Origin: PNON01 sp964387025
GTDB taxonomy: Bacteria > Chloroflexota > Anaerolineae > Anaerolineales > Anaerolineaceae
Assembly (NCBI GenBank): GCA_964387025.1
Contig: CAYLUZ010000006.1
Span: 124,001-188,000, forward strand
DNA length: 64,000 bases
Reading direction: 5' to 3'
Of the stretch, positions 52,472 to 62,093 are shown piece by piece (within the stretch, counting starts at the first letter, position 1; each line of letters starts with the position of its first letter). The notes beneath the pieces are model-generated. The model ran no database searches. It saw only the letters and a program-made list of their open reading frames with translations, and was not told the DNA's origin. The position numbers and the translations under genes were made by a program.

Positions 52472-54100
52472 ACATATGTGCTAATATATATTAGTGACCC
52501 AACCAAATGCCCAAAATCAGATCACCACAACTATTCGCTTGGAAATCCACAATGTTACAGTTGAAGTTGACGAGCAAATTCACGCCATTATGTACCGACA
52601 GCAGGCAGCAAAACGCATAGCATACAACCGTTGGGCTGACAGGTGGACTGAAAAAGAGATTTACCATCATCTCATGGATAAGTTCCCCCTACTCACAGGT
52701 TGGGATGTCAATGCAGCAATTAAAACGGCAAAAGGAATACGAGAAACACAGTCGGAAAGTTTGAAACGACAAGTCCGGTATTTAGAACAAAAAGTTGAAA
52801 TATTCAAGAAGAAGAAAAACCCAAAACCTCAAACCTTCAACCTAATCCGCGAGATGGAAGAAAAGCTCACTGATTGTCAAAAGTATATCAACACTCAAAC
52901 AGTACCCCCAGCAATATTTGGCGGCCAAAAATTATTGCGAGACGTTTCACGTGGTGTTCCGGGTGCGAAAGAAAAGTGGCGTGCTGCCCGGTCAGATGAA
53001 TACTTTTCAGTTGGTGATTCAAAAAATAAAAATGGTAATAGACATTTTCGTCTAAGATTCATGGCTGAGTACGAATTCTCGTTGGATATAAGAATTCCTG
53101 ACAAGAAAGGTCATGGGTATGGGTTAGTTTGCCTACATTTTGTTCAAAACAATATGTTAGCCGTTTGCGAAGTGCTGCTACTTGTGGGTCAAAGTTCAGT
53201 GTCAGGCTGAAACGGCTTAGTGAAAAACACTACCAAGCATTTGTATCCATTGACGAGCCTGTTCCTGGTAAGGTTCTCATGGAATTCAAACCCAAGAATG
53301 ATGAATTAATTTGTGGGATTGACCTTAACTTGGATCATGCCGCAGGAGTAATCTCAGATTATCAAGGTCAATTCCGGGGTCACAATACTTTTCATTACCC
53401 CAATCTGGGTGAAATGGTAAAGGATAAAACCAAATGGTACATCGGAAATCTGGCAACCCAGATCATTGGTTGGTGCAAAGAAAATAGTATCACTTCCATT
53501 GTTTTGGAGAATCTAAGTATCAATCAAAAATATAACAATAATCAAAACTTCAATCGACATACCATGCCGTTTGCTAATCGGCAACTGAATACAGCCATTC
53601 AAAGAACTGCATTGAGGAATGGAATTAACATTTGCTTGGTCGCTCCAAATTACACATCTTTTATCGGACAGATAAAATATGCCAGGATGTACGGGATCAG
53701 CAGGCATCTGGCTGCCGCCTATTTGATCGCCAGGCGAGGTTTGAAATTAGATGAGAAGTTGCCGAAACCTATTATCCAAAAATTACCTGAAATAGCAGAG
53801 GGTGCCGGTAAAAACGCTGACCGTCTAAAAAATTGGAAAGAGAATTCGTCCAAAAATGGTCATCCATGGTTATTATGGGCAACTTTATATGATATTTCGA
53901 AAAGCAAAGTAAGGAATAGGGCTACCTATGGAAGGAATTACCTGTTCTGGCTGCTTTGTAGTGGAGATAACATCTCACCCGTGTTGTGCTTGACAGCAGG
54001 TCAAGACCCACCCACGTGGATTGCGTTTGAGACAACGTACACTAGACCTTCCGGCAAGGCCGACGGTCGTACAAACGTTATCTAATATTTAGCGTATGTA
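52472..54100 (+). mobile_element. IS605/IS1341-like element carrying only a TnpB-related gene
   Basis: Ends are inferred from imperfect inverted sequence. The left side has ACATATGTGCTAATATATATTAG (52472-52494), which includes the perfect palindrome CTAATATATATTAG at 52481-52494. The right side reads CTAATATTTAGCGTATGTA (54082-54100), whose complement gives TACATACGCTAAATATTAG. No TnpA gene is present. The cargo gene is frameshifted, so the element is probably inactive. Confidence 0.6.
52494..54085 (+). pseudogene. TnpB-related protein, frameshifted
   Basis: Two overlapping frames together make one TnpB-related protein. Frame 1 (GTG at 52494 to 53210) gives the N-terminal helical part with IRLEIHNVTVEVDEQIH and a long coiled region. 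A -1 shift somewhere in about 53130-53205 leads to frame 2 (to 54085), which has the RuvC-like motifs GIDLNLDHAAG (Asp) and SIVLENLSI (Glu). The third RuvC position reads RHLAAAYLIARRG with no Asp, and no CxxC zinc finger is seen, as in the TnpB-related branch of IS200/IS605 proteins. No classic slippery heptamer is evident, so mutation is likelier than programmed shifting. Confidence 0.75.
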
Positions 54101-54117
54101 TTAAGGTAAACCTTCCA

Positions 54118-54126
54118 TGCTATAAT
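54118..54126 (+). promoter_or_regulatory. Extended -10 promoter of the zinc-ribbon gene
   Basis: TGCTATAAT with the hexamer at 54121-54126, 18 bases before the ATG at 54145. It lies just outside the right end of the IS-like element. Confidence 0.6.
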
Positions 54127-54144
54127 TTTATGAGCGGAGAATAT

Positions 54145-54657
54145 ATGACTCTTAACCCAGCCCTGATCAGTAATTCATTACTTTTTTTATCCAGTTTTTC
54201 TATAATTTTCCTCGTGATCCTCTGGATAAGTTTGATCATTTGGACATTCCGGGATATCCGGAAACGCACAAAGGATAGGTTCCTAACTATCCTCGCAGTT
54301 ATCATCTCGACTGTTCTTTTCCTGCCCGGGGTTTTTATCTATTTTCTAATCCGCCCTCAACAAACCATGGATGAAGCGTACCAGGATTCATTGGAAGAAG
54401 AAGCATTATTACAGACGCTGGAAGAATTTTCCACCTGTCCCGGCTGCAACCGGCAGGTGATGGATGCTTGGGTGATTTGCCCCGATTGCCATACCCGGTT
54501 AAAGAAGAAGTGTCAAAAATGTGGAAATTCATTGATCCCGACCTGGGAAATTTGCCCATATTGTGAAGATATTCAACCCGGATACCACCGCAATGAATTT
54601 GAATCAAACCCTATGAATCCGATCTCCCAATCCATTTCTGAAACTATGGATGAATAA
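54145..54657 (+). CDS. Membrane protein with double zinc ribbon
   Basis: About 170 residues. Two membrane helices occupy the first 70 residues (SLLFLSSFSIIFLVILWISL and FLTILAVIISTVLFLPGVFIY). The C-terminal half has two zinc-ribbon units: CPGC with CPDC and CQKC with CPYC. The start at 54145 is favoured by GCGGAGA upstream; the ATG at 54130 lies only 3 bases after the -10 box. The zinc ribbons probably face the cytoplasm. Role unknown; similar proteins occur widely in Chloroflexota. Confidence 0.75.
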   Translation: MTLNPALISNSLLFLSSFSIIFLVILWISLIIWTFRDIRKRTKDRFLTILAVIISTVLFLPGVFIYFLIRPQQTMDEAYQDSLEEEALLQTLEEFSTCPGCNRQVMDAWVICPDCHTRLKKKCQKCGNSLIPTWEICPYCEDIQPGYHRNEFESNPMNPISQSISETMDE

Positions 54658-54690
54658 TTTGGTCGCAGCCCAATCTTCAATAGATTCAGG

Positions 54691-54696
54691 TATAAT
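54691..54696 (+). promoter_or_regulatory. -10 box of the PfkB gene, leaderless
   Basis: TATAAT with only six bases before the ATG at 54703 and no ribosome site. The -35 region is unclear. It may drive the whole run of close genes up to the CpaF gene. Confidence 0.6.
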
Positions 54697-54702
54697 CAAC
54701 CA

Positions 54703-55551
54703 ATGCTCACTCATGACCACATCGAACCAATTGATTACCTCGTTATTGCAACCCTGACAAAAGATCTTACCCCTCAGGGATCACGCATGGGTGGAACCGC
54801 CTCTTTTGCATCATTGACAGGCAAAGCGTTAGGGATGCGTGTTGGAATTATCACCTCGTGCGGAAATGATATTGACCGCAGTAGCCTGGCTGATATTCCG
54901 ATCATTATCAAACCAAGCGATCAAAGTGCAACTTTTGAAAACATATACACACAACATGGTCGAATACAATACTTATATCACCAGTCGTCCATATTGGATT
55001 ATTCGTTGGTGCCGGAGACATGGAAAGACACCCCTATCGTTCACCTCGGACCACTTGTACAAGACATCGACCCTAATTTATCCAAATCATTCCCTAATTC
55101 CCTAGTTGTTCTAACTCCGCAGGGTTTCATGCGCTCCTGGGATAAAGAAGGGAGGGTCTCAGTATGTGAATGGCCGGAATCACGTTATGTTTTAGGTAAT
55201 TCTGAGATCGCAGTAATGAGCATTGAGGATGTTCAAGGGGATGAAACAAGAATTGAGGAGATGGCCTCGTCCATTAAAATTCTTGTAGTTACAGAAGCAG
55301 GAAACGGAGCCAGGGTATTCTGGAATGGAGATATCCGCCGTTTTGTCCCCCCTCATATGGAGGAAGTTGATGCCACAGGTGCAGGAGATATATTTGCTGC
55401 GGCATATTTCTTCAGGTATCTCCACACAAATGACCCCTGGGAATCTGCTCGCTTTGCTACCAACCTGGCCGCGTTTTCTGTTCTACGCCAAGGACTGGAT
55501 AGTATTCCCACAATCGATGAAATTAATTCCTGTCTTGTCGAAATCTTATAA
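54703..55551 (+). CDS. PfkB-family carbohydrate kinase
   Basis: Protein of 282 residues of the ribokinase fold. The C-terminal signature VDATGAGDIFAAAYFFRYL carries the catalytic Asp and anion hole. The N-terminal GGTASFASLTGKALG is the substrate-side Gly motif. The substrate (sugar, nucleoside or sugar phosphate) is not clear; the protein is shorter than many members and the lid region is atypical. It precedes parA by 20 bases and is probably in the same transcript. Confidence 0.85.
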   Translation: MLTHDHIEPIDYLVIATLTKDLTPQGSRMGGTASFASLTGKALGMRVGIITSCGNDIDRSSLADIPIIIKPSDQSATFENIYTQHGRIQYLYHQSSILDYSLVPETWKDTPIVHLGPLVQDIDPNLSKSFPNSLVVLTPQGFMRSWDKEGRVSVCEWPESRYVLGNSEIAVMSIEDVQGDETRIEEMASSIKILVVTEAGNGARVFWNGDIRRFVPPHMEEVDATGAGDIFAAAYFFRYLHTNDPWESARFATNLAAFSVLRQGLDSIPTIDEINSCLVEIL

Positions 55552-55571
55552 TATCCAGGTGAGTAATTAAT

Positions 55572-56381
55572 ATGGCTCGAGTGTATACGCTGGTCAACCA
55601 AAAAGGTGGAGTTGGAAAAACAACCACTGCTATCAACCTGGGTGCTTATTTGGCATATTATGGGCAAAAAGTGCTGTTAGTTGATATAGATCCTCAGGCA
55701 AATGCCACATCCTGCCTTGGTATAGATAAATACCATGTTATTGCCGGTACTTATCAGTGCCTTGTAGGTCAAGCGGTCACTTCCGCCTCCATTTTGCATA
55801 ACCCAAAACTTAAAATTTCCCTTTTACCATCATCTCCCGCTCTTGCTGGAGCTGAGATCGAACTGGTAGATTTAGATAAAAGAGAGCAAAAACTATCTAT
55901 TGTGATCTCTTCAGTATTAGACAAGTATGATTACATACTGGTCGATTGCCCACCTTCACTTGGATTACTGACCTTAAATGGCTTAATTGCTGCAAAAAAT
56001 GGCATAATTATTCCGGTTCAATGTGAATACCTGGCGCTTGAAGGCTTGGGCCAACTCACGCAAACTATAAATAAAGTTCACGCTTCTTTGTATCCCGGTC
56101 TTCACATTCGTGGAGTCGTCATGACGATGTTTGATACACGAACAAACCTAAGCATGGATGTGGTCAAAGAGGTTCATCGGGTATTCCCCAATAAAGTCTT
56201 TTCATCCATCATCCCCCGTAGTGTAAGACTTGCTGAAGCACCCTCTTATGGGCTTCCGATTTCTGTTTATGCACCAGATTCTTCCGCTGCCAAAGCGTAT
56301 TCCGCGTTGGCACTGGAGTTGCTTGATCAGGATGGCGCCACCATCGTTCAACCAGAAGTTCAATTGGAACAAAGGGGATAA
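55572..56381 (+). CDS. parA: Chromosome partitioning ATPase ParA (Soj)
   Basis: Protein of 269 residues. Deviant Walker A KGGVGKTT at about 11-18, VDIDPQANAT, and VDCPPSLGLLTLNGL as Walker B region. It moves ParB-parS complexes over the nucleoid through ATP-dependent DNA binding. AGGTGAG lies before the ATG. The gene is immediately followed by parB. No parS-like consensus palindrome was found in the window. Confidence 0.95.
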   Translation: MARVYTLVNQKGGVGKTTTAINLGAYLAYYGQKVLLVDIDPQANATSCLGIDKYHVIAGTYQCLVGQAVTSASILHNPKLKISLLPSSPALAGAEIELVDLDKREQKLSIVISSVLDKYDYILVDCPPSLGLLTLNGLIAAKNGIIIPVQCEYLALEGLGQLTQTINKVHASLYPGLHIRGVVMTMFDTRTNLSMDVVKEVHRVFPNKVFSSIIPRSVRLAEAPSYGLPISVYAPDSSAAKAYSALALELLDQDGATIVQPEVQLEQRG

Positions 56382-56382
56382 A

Positions 56383-57237
56383 ATGGTCAAACACTCTGGA
56401 TTAGGCAAAGGTTTGGGAGCACTCATCCCTGGTGATGATTTGAACCAGGAAACACAAAGCAGTAATACCATAGCGATCGAATTAATTAAACCCAATCCCA
56501 GACAACCTCGCTCCATCTTCAAACAGGAAGAGCTAAAAGAATTAGCGGAATCGATTCGTGAAAATGGAATCATCCAACCACTTATCATTTCCCCGGCGGA
56601 AAATCCAGGTGAGTATTACCTTGTTGCCGGGGAACGACGTCTGTTAGCGGCCAAATTAGTAGGGTTGGAGAGCGTCCCGGTTATTATTCGGGATGTAAGT
56701 GATATCCAACAGTTAGAATTGGCATTGGTAGAAAACGTACAACGCGAGGACCTGTCCCCCCTTGAAACAGCTGAGGCTTATAGGCAACTCGCCGATGATT
56801 TTTCACTGTCACATGATGAAATTGCCAAAAAGGTTGGAAAATCACGGGTTACCATCACGAATACCATCCGTTTATTAAAACTGCCAGAGAATGTATTAAA
56901 TCATCTTCGAGCTGGAGAAATCACCGAAGGGCACGCCCGGGCAATCCTGGCGCTTACTTCCCCAGAATCACAAATTTCTGCAACCGAGACCGTTATCCGA
57001 AAATCATTGAATGTCCGGCAGACCGAACAACTTGTTCAACTGCTTTTAGGTCAGAAGAAAAAAGAAGCGGTAAAACCGGTGTACTCATCCCAGGTGAAAG
57101 AAATTGAAGAGCTTTTAAGAAACTCGCTGGGAACGAAGGTAAATCTGAACTATACTCCAAAGGGTGGATCGGTAATCATCAGGTATTTTTCAGACGAAGA
57201 ATTAGATTCGATTATAAATATAATTACTCGAAAATGA
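56383..57237 (+). CDS. parB: Chromosome partitioning protein ParB (Spo0J)
   Basis: About 284 residues starting MVKHSGLGKGLGALIPGDD, a classic ParB N-terminus. The ParB/CTPase motifs are PRSIFKQEELKELAESIREN and GERRLLAAK, followed by ENVQREDLSPLETAEAY and the HTH region HDEIAKKVGKSRVTITNTIRLL. The dimerisation C-terminus is present. The start at 56383 follows AAAGGGG; an overlapping in-frame ATG at 56230 lies inside parA. Its TGA stop overlaps the amidohydrolase ATG by four bases. Confidence 0.95.
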   Translation: MVKHSGLGKGLGALIPGDDLNQETQSSNTIAIELIKPNPRQPRSIFKQEELKELAESIRENGIIQPLIISPAENPGEYYLVAGERRLLAAKLVGLESVPVIIRDVSDIQQLELALVENVQREDLSPLETAEAYRQLADDFSLSHDEIAKKVGKSRVTITNTIRLLKLPENVLNHLRAGEITEGHARAILALTSPESQISATETVIRKSLNVRQTEQLVQLLLGQKKKEAVKPVYSSQVKEIEELLRNSLGTKVNLNYTPKGGSVIIRYFSDEELDSIINIITRK

Positions 57238-58820
57238 TACAGATCCTTCATAATGGAAAAATCTATACCCAAGTAAAAGAAAGAACCCAAGTTACCGCCC
57301 TTGCCATTCTTGATGGGAGAGTGATCGCCTGTGGTTCTGATGATGAAATCCTTACCCAATTTAAACATAATGCAGTTGTCACGAATTTGGACCATCGGAC
57401 GATCCTTCCTGGATTGACCGATGCCCATATTCATCTATCCCTCTATGCGTTGAACCTGCAACGAGTGGATTGCGAAACAAATACCATGCAGGAATGCCTG
57501 GAAAAAGTTCAAGAAAAAGGGAAACTCATCCCTCCCGGAAAATGGCTGTTGGGGCATGGTTGGAATCAGAACTCCTGGGGTAATCGATTTGGAAATAAAG
57601 AATTATTAGACGCGATAGATAGCCAGCATCCAATCTACCTCACTGCCAAGTCATTGCATGCTGGATGGGCGAACTCCAAGGCTCTGCAAATGGCAGGAAT
57701 CTCGCCGGCCACTCCAGACCCCGAAGGGGGAATTATTCAACGCGATAGTCGTGGAGAAGCAACTGGTATCCTATTTGAATCTGCCATGGACCTGGTCGCC
57801 TTAGCCATTCCAAAACCATCCGGGTCGGATTTGACGAACGCCATATGCCGTGCGCAAGATCAATTGAATAGATACGGAATTACAGGAATCCATGATTTTG
57901 ATTCAATGGACTGCTTTAATTCACTGGAAAATCTCCTGGAAGATGAGCAACTTAATTTACGTGTAATTAAAAATATCCCACTTGAGTTTGTGAATGAGGC
58001 TTTACAGTTATCCATTCATTCCGGTTTCGGCGACCCATTAATGAAATTCGGGGCAGTCAAACTGTTTTCCGATGGCGCGCTTGGACCAAAAACTGCTGCG
58101 ATGCTTCATCCTTATGAATCAACAGCGGAAGATTATGGAATGCTGCTACTACGTGAAGATGAAATTCTTGAAATTGGAAAAAAAGCATTAGCGGGAAACC
58201 TTCCGCTGGCGATACATGCCATTGGCGACCGGGCAAGCAGGGAAGTCATTAATGCCCTAACAAAACTTATCCAATTAGAAAAAACTATTTCTAATAAGCC
58301 TAATCGACACCGAATTGAACATTTACAAATAGTTGCCCCATCAGACCTTGAACTACTTCGTGGCAGTGGAATTATTGCATCCATGCAGCCCTTCCATATG
58401 ATCTCAGATCAAAAAATAGCTGACAGGAATTGGGGTAAGCGCAGCGAATTTTCGTATGCATGGAAATCCATCTCAGACACCGGCACTATTCTGGCGTTTG
58501 GTTCGGATGCACCGGTAGAATCACCGAATCCATTTATAGCAATTCATGCCGCGGTTACCCGTTTACCAAAAGGTTATAATGACCCAGATGGATGGTACCC
58601 GGAGCAGCGGCTCACCCTTGAACAAGCTCTTCATGGATATACTGAGGGGCCAGCTTATGCAACCAACCAGGAGAAATCTGTAGGAAAGTTAATAGAGGGA
58701 TATTTCGCAGATCTGATCGTTTTTGAAGAAGATCCATATTTGGTACCCCAACATAGGTTGCCTGAGCTAAGAACATCCGCTACAATGGTAGCAGGTAAAT
58801 GGGTTGTGAAGGGGTTCTAG
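57234..58820 (+). CDS. Amidohydrolase, YtcJ-like family
   Basis: Protein of 528 residues. Metal-binding DAHIHLSLYAL, later HAIGDRASREV, HRIEHLQIV, and FGSDAPVESPNPF with the catalytic Asp, and GYTEGPAYA near the end: the order of the Amidohydro_3 family that includes N-substituted formamide deformylase-like enzymes. Natural substrate is unknown. Its start overlaps the parB stop (ATGA), so the two are translated together, though no functional link is known. Confidence 0.88.
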   Translation: MIQILHNGKIYTQVKERTQVTALAILDGRVIACGSDDEILTQFKHNAVVTNLDHRTILPGLTDAHIHLSLYALNLQRVDCETNTMQECLEKVQEKGKLIPPGKWLLGHGWNQNSWGNRFGNKELLDAIDSQHPIYLTAKSLHAGWANSKALQMAGISPATPDPEGGIIQRDSRGEATGILFESAMDLVALAIPKPSGSDLTNAICRAQDQLNRYGITGIHDFDSMDCFNSLENLLEDEQLNLRVIKNIPLEFVNEALQLSIHSGFGDPLMKFGAVKLFSDGALGPKTAAMLHPYESTAEDYGMLLLREDEILEIGKKALAGNLPLAIHAIGDRASREVINALTKLIQLEKTISNKPNRHRIEHLQIVAPSDLELLRGSGIIASMQPFHMISDQKIADRNWGKRSEFSYAWKSISDTGTILAFGSDAPVESPNPFIAIHAAVTRLPKGYNDPDGWYPEQRLTLEQALHGYTEGPAYATNQEKSVGKLIEGYFADLIVFEEDPYLVPQHRLPELRTSATMVAGKWVVKGF

Positions 58821-58821
58821 T

Positions 58822-59835
58822 ATGACAAATACACCATCAATTACACCTGAAATTCTCGTTCCCAAGCTTGGTGACTATCTGGTTGAAAAAGGGCATATTA
58901 CCAGAGACCAGCTTGGTGAAGCTCTTGAGCACCAAAAAGAATTAAAAATTGCTGGACGTGTTGAGCTTCTCGGCGAAGTATTGATCAATAAGAAATTCAT
59001 TAATAGAACACTACTTGACCAGGCGATTACGGAACAAATATTACAACTTCGTAACTTGCTTCAAGAAGCAAACCGTACTCTGGAGCAGAGGGTCATTCAG
59101 AGAACCATTGAGTTGCAAAGCGCTCTGAATAAACTCTCTGAATTGGATCGGTTAAAAAGTAATTTTATCTCAAACATATCGCATGAATTACGAACTCCTC
59201 TGACACACATTAAAGGTTACCAGGAATTGCTGCTAGCCGGGGCAATGGGGCCACTCAACCCAGAGCAGGAAAATACAATAAATATCATTAAAAATTCTTC
59301 TGAACGGTTGGAGAGGTTGATCGAAGACTTAATCAGTTTCTCCTTGATCGCCAAAGGTGAAATTACCTTAACGAAGGCTCCGGTAAATATTGGATTTCTT
59401 GTGAACAATGTAGTAAATCATAATCTCACTAAAGCTAAAGATAAGAACATTTCCCTCAATGCGAATATACCAGATAATTTACCGATAGTTCTAGTTGATG
59501 AACAAAAATTTTCATGGGTTATCATGCAGCTTCTCGACAATTCATTGAAATTCACACCAGATTATGGGAAGATAGATATAACATTACTCGAGAACGATAA
59601 TGGCATACAAATTTCCGTGGAAGACTCAGGTATTGGAATCTCACAGGAAAACATTGGTGAAATCTTTGAACCATTTCACCAGGTGGATGGAAAATCCACC
59701 CGACGCTATGGTGGAACAGGGTTGGGATTGACCCTAGTCAGACAAATTATAGAAGCCCATAATTCTCATATTATGGTTTCTTCAGAGGTTGGTAAGTTTA
59801 CAAAATTTGAATTTATTCTACCGATGAGTAAATAG
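58822..59835 (+). CDS. Soluble histidine kinase with MshEN/GspE-N-like domain
   Basis: Protein of 337 residues without a membrane helix. Residues about 15-70 (LGDYLVEKGHITRDQLGEAL, GEVLINKKFINRTLLDQAI) resemble the GspE N-terminal/MshEN domain, found in type II secretion and pilus ATPases and able to bind c-di-GMP in some. A coiled coil leads to the HisKA site, H121 in NISHELRTPLTH. The catalytic domain has DNSLKFTP, EDSGIGI and GGTGLGL. It starts 1 base after the amidohydrolase stop. A pilus ATPase gene lies 3 kb downstream. Confidence 0.85.
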   Translation: MTNTPSITPEILVPKLGDYLVEKGHITRDQLGEALEHQKELKIAGRVELLGEVLINKKFINRTLLDQAITEQILQLRNLLQEANRTLEQRVIQRTIELQSALNKLSELDRLKSNFISNISHELRTPLTHIKGYQELLLAGAMGPLNPEQENTINIIKNSSERLERLIEDLISFSLIAKGEITLTKAPVNIGFLVNNVVNHNLTKAKDKNISLNANIPDNLPIVLVDEQKFSWVIMQLLDNSLKFTPDYGKIDITLLENDNGIQISVEDSGIGISQENIGEIFEPFHQVDGKSTRRYGGTGLGLTLVRQIIEAHNSHIMVSSEVGKFTKFEFILPMSK

Positions 59836-59851
59836 TTCTGATATATCACTT

Positions 59852-61093
59852 ATGGCTAAACGGATATTAAAGGAATTAGCAAAAATACCGGAAGATTTGA
59901 AGAATTTGCCTCTTGATTTGGCAAAACTCTCTTCAAGTGATCTATCATGGAAATCCAATCTGGACCTTTTAGCAGCACTATTGCGTAAAACCATCATTTT
60001 CGATAATTTTGTCCTGTATAAAAAAATAGAATCTCCCGATAATTATGAAGTGATTTTTGCTAAAGCTCTGGGAAGAGGAAAAGCCAGTGGAGAAACCATT
60101 TCCTGGGGAGAATCAATCGTCAGTCAGGTTTTTTCCACCCACAAAATCACAATACAAGAATTTAATCCCGTTGAATTTCCTGACCGGTTGGATCATCCAT
60201 TCGTGATCGGTTTCCCGATCGAAATTACACCTGATATTTTTTATACCCTCATGATCATCAGATTTGGAGGACCATCTTTCAACAACGAAGTTCAATCACA
60301 TATTGAGTTGTTTGCACAGCATATCAAAGTGATTTTGCAGAAAAAAAACCTTCTGGATAAAATCACCTACCTTGAAGCAGAACATGAACATATTGCCATT
60401 CAGGATGATTTCATATCTACAATTTCACACGAATTACTTTCTCCTATTGGATTTATTAAAGGCTACACCACCACTCTGATGAGATCAGATACCACCTGGA
60501 ATGTGGATACGCAAAAAGAATTCCTACAGGTTATTGATGAAGAAACAGACAGATTACAAGAATTATTAGATAATATGCTCGATTCTGCCAGATTACAAAA
60601 TGGATCGATGCCAATAGAGAAACAACCGGTCAGAATAGAAGTGTTATTGAGGGACGCAGTCCAAAGAGTAATTGCCCACCAATCCAATATTGGGATAAAA
60701 ACGGAATTCCACGACCATTTACCTGGGATTAATGGAGATAGCCGGCGCTTGACACAGGTTTTTGAAAATTTAATCAGCAATGCGATAAAATATGCAACTG
60801 GTGCCAATCTAACCATCTCAGCAAATATCCTTTCGAATCAGATCCATATTTTATTCAACGATGATGGGCCTGGTATTTCACCCAGATATCTGCCTTTCTT
60901 GTTCCAAAAATTTTATCGTTCCCCTGACGGTAATACAAATATTCGCGGATCTGGGTTAGGGTTATATATTTGCCGTCAAATCATAGAAGCCCATTCAGGT
61001 GAGATCTTCGCTGAATCCACTCTAGGAAAAGGAACACAGATCCATATTCTGCTGCCGATAACCAATGGAAAACCAGACGACAACGATCGTTAA
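59852..61093 (+). CDS. Soluble GAF-type histidine kinase
   Basis: Protein of 413 residues, no membrane helix. Residues about 35-165 read like a GAF sensor domain (TIIFDNFVLYKKIE, PFVIGFPIEITPDIFYTLMI). The phosphoacceptor is H193 in STISHELLSPIGF, with LLSP where most kinases have LRTP. The ATPase domain has NLISNAIKYA, DDGPGIS and GSGLGLYI. It lies 16 bases after the first kinase and overlaps the response regulator by 29 bases. Confidence 0.86.
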   Translation: MAKRILKELAKIPEDLKNLPLDLAKLSSSDLSWKSNLDLLAALLRKTIIFDNFVLYKKIESPDNYEVIFAKALGRGKASGETISWGESIVSQVFSTHKITIQEFNPVEFPDRLDHPFVIGFPIEITPDIFYTLMIIRFGGPSFNNEVQSHIELFAQHIKVILQKKNLLDKITYLEAEHEHIAIQDDFISTISHELLSPIGFIKGYTTTLMRSDTTWNVDTQKEFLQVIDEETDRLQELLDNMLDSARLQNGSMPIEKQPVRIEVLLRDAVQRVIAHQSNIGIKTEFHDHLPGINGDSRRLTQVFENLISNAIKYATGANLTISANILSNQIHILFNDDGPGISPRYLPFLFQKFYRSPDGNTNIRGSGLGLYICRQIIEAHSGEIFAESTLGKGTQIHILLPITNGKPDDNDR

Positions 61094-61784
61094 TCGAATC
61101 CTGGTAGTAGATGACGAAAATAGATACCTTCGTCTTCTGCAAATTAACCTTGCCACCGAGGGTTATGAAGTGACGACTGCCACGAATGGAGCCGAGGCTA
61201 TAGATATTATTACTACCAGACCAATCGACCTTGTCTTAATGGACATCGTCATGCCAAAATTAGATGGGATTTCGACCCTTGAACGGATACGTCAATTTAC
61301 CAATATACCGATTATTATGTTGACTGGCCGTAATTCAGAAGAGGATAAAGTGCGCTGCCTGAATTTGGGAGCAGATGATTATATTACCAAGCCATTTTCT
61401 GCTACAGAAGTACTAGCTAGAGTAAGAGCAGTGCTCAGACGCAACAAGACCAGCCAGGATGATAGTAACAGGAACATCTTCATCAATTATTATCTAAAGA
61501 TCGATTATGCCCGGGCAGAAGTATGGTGTAACGACAAGACCATAGTGTTAACCGCAACTGAATATAAATTATTGATCCAATTCGCTTTGAATATTGGAAA
61601 AGTCCTTTCTGCTGATGAACTCTTGACAAGTATCTGGGGACCCCATTATAAAGATGATAAGGAAATTTTATGGGTTAGCATTGCCAGATTAAGGCAAAAA
61701 CTTGAGAACAATCCACGACAGCCCGAATTGATCATCACACGATCAGGTCTTGGTTATATTATGCCAGCTTTAATGAGCAACTGA
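61065..61784 (+). CDS. OmpR-family response regulator
   Basis: Protein of 239 residues. The receiver domain has the acidic pair in VVDDENR, phosphoacceptor D60 in LVLMDIVMP, and K109 in DYITKPFSATE. The winged-helix DNA-binding domain follows (LTATEYKLLIQFALNIGKVL, DDKEILWVSIARLRQKLE). The start lies within the kinase gene and has no clear ribosome site, implying translational coupling. It could serve either of the two kinases. Confidence 0.93.
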   Translation: MENQTTTIVNRILVVDDENRYLRLLQINLATEGYEVTTATNGAEAIDIITTRPIDLVLMDIVMPKLDGISTLERIRQFTNIPIIMLTGRNSEEDKVRCLNLGADDYITKPFSATEVLARVRAVLRRNKTSQDDSNRNIFINYYLKIDYARAEVWCNDKTIVLTATEYKLLIQFALNIGKVLSADELLTSIWGPHYKDDKEILWVSIARLRQKLENNPRQPELIITRSGLGYIMPALMSN

Positions 61785-61800
61785 AACGGAACGAGGGACA

Positions 61801-62088
61801 ATGATCAGAGATTTTGACGAAAAGGGAAAGTTATTCACGAATATCGTCCAAAAAACCCCCATACCTGCCACAATCCAAACCCTTACTCATCGCATTCATG
61901 GAGAGGTATATATGAAACCCGATGAAAGACTAAAGGATGAGTTGAACCGTTCTGAACAGTTTTTAGCAGTGACAAATGCTTCCATCCTAAATGACCAAGG
62001 TGGAGAGGCATTTTCATGTAAATTCTTAACATTAAACAAAAACCAAATCGTTTGGCTTATTCCTGATAGAGATATGGGATCTGAATAA
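61801..62088 (+). CDS. Small uncharacterised protein before the CpaF gene
   Basis: Protein of 95 residues, soluble. It has a beta-rich pattern: ATIQTLTHRIHGEVYMKPDE, then FLAVTNASILNDQG, then IVWLIPDRDMGSE. A ribosome site is weak (GAACGAGGG). I do not recognise a named family. It lies 5 bases before the CpaF-like gene, and could be a small regulator or pilus accessory protein. Confidence 0.6.
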   Translation: MIRDFDEKGKLFTNIVQKTPIPATIQTLTHRIHGEVYMKPDERLKDELNRSEQFLAVTNASILNDQGGEAFSCKFLTLNKNQIVWLIPDRDMGSE

Positions 62089-62093
62089 TCATT

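Noticed and set aside
52228..52506. Minus-strand frame of 92 codons between the radC remnant and the IS-like element
   Set aside because: It crosses the element boundary and repeat copy B, has no ribosome site, and shows no domain pattern.
52944..52953. GTTTCACGTG, resembling half of the ParB site parS
   Set aside because: Only the left ten bases fit the 16-base consensus and the right half differs. It lies inside the TnpB-related coding region, so it is probably chance.
53129..53210. Programmed -1 frameshifting in the TnpB-related gene
   Set aside because: No slippery heptamer in the right frame followed by a stem-loop was found in the overlap. A mutation is the simpler explanation.
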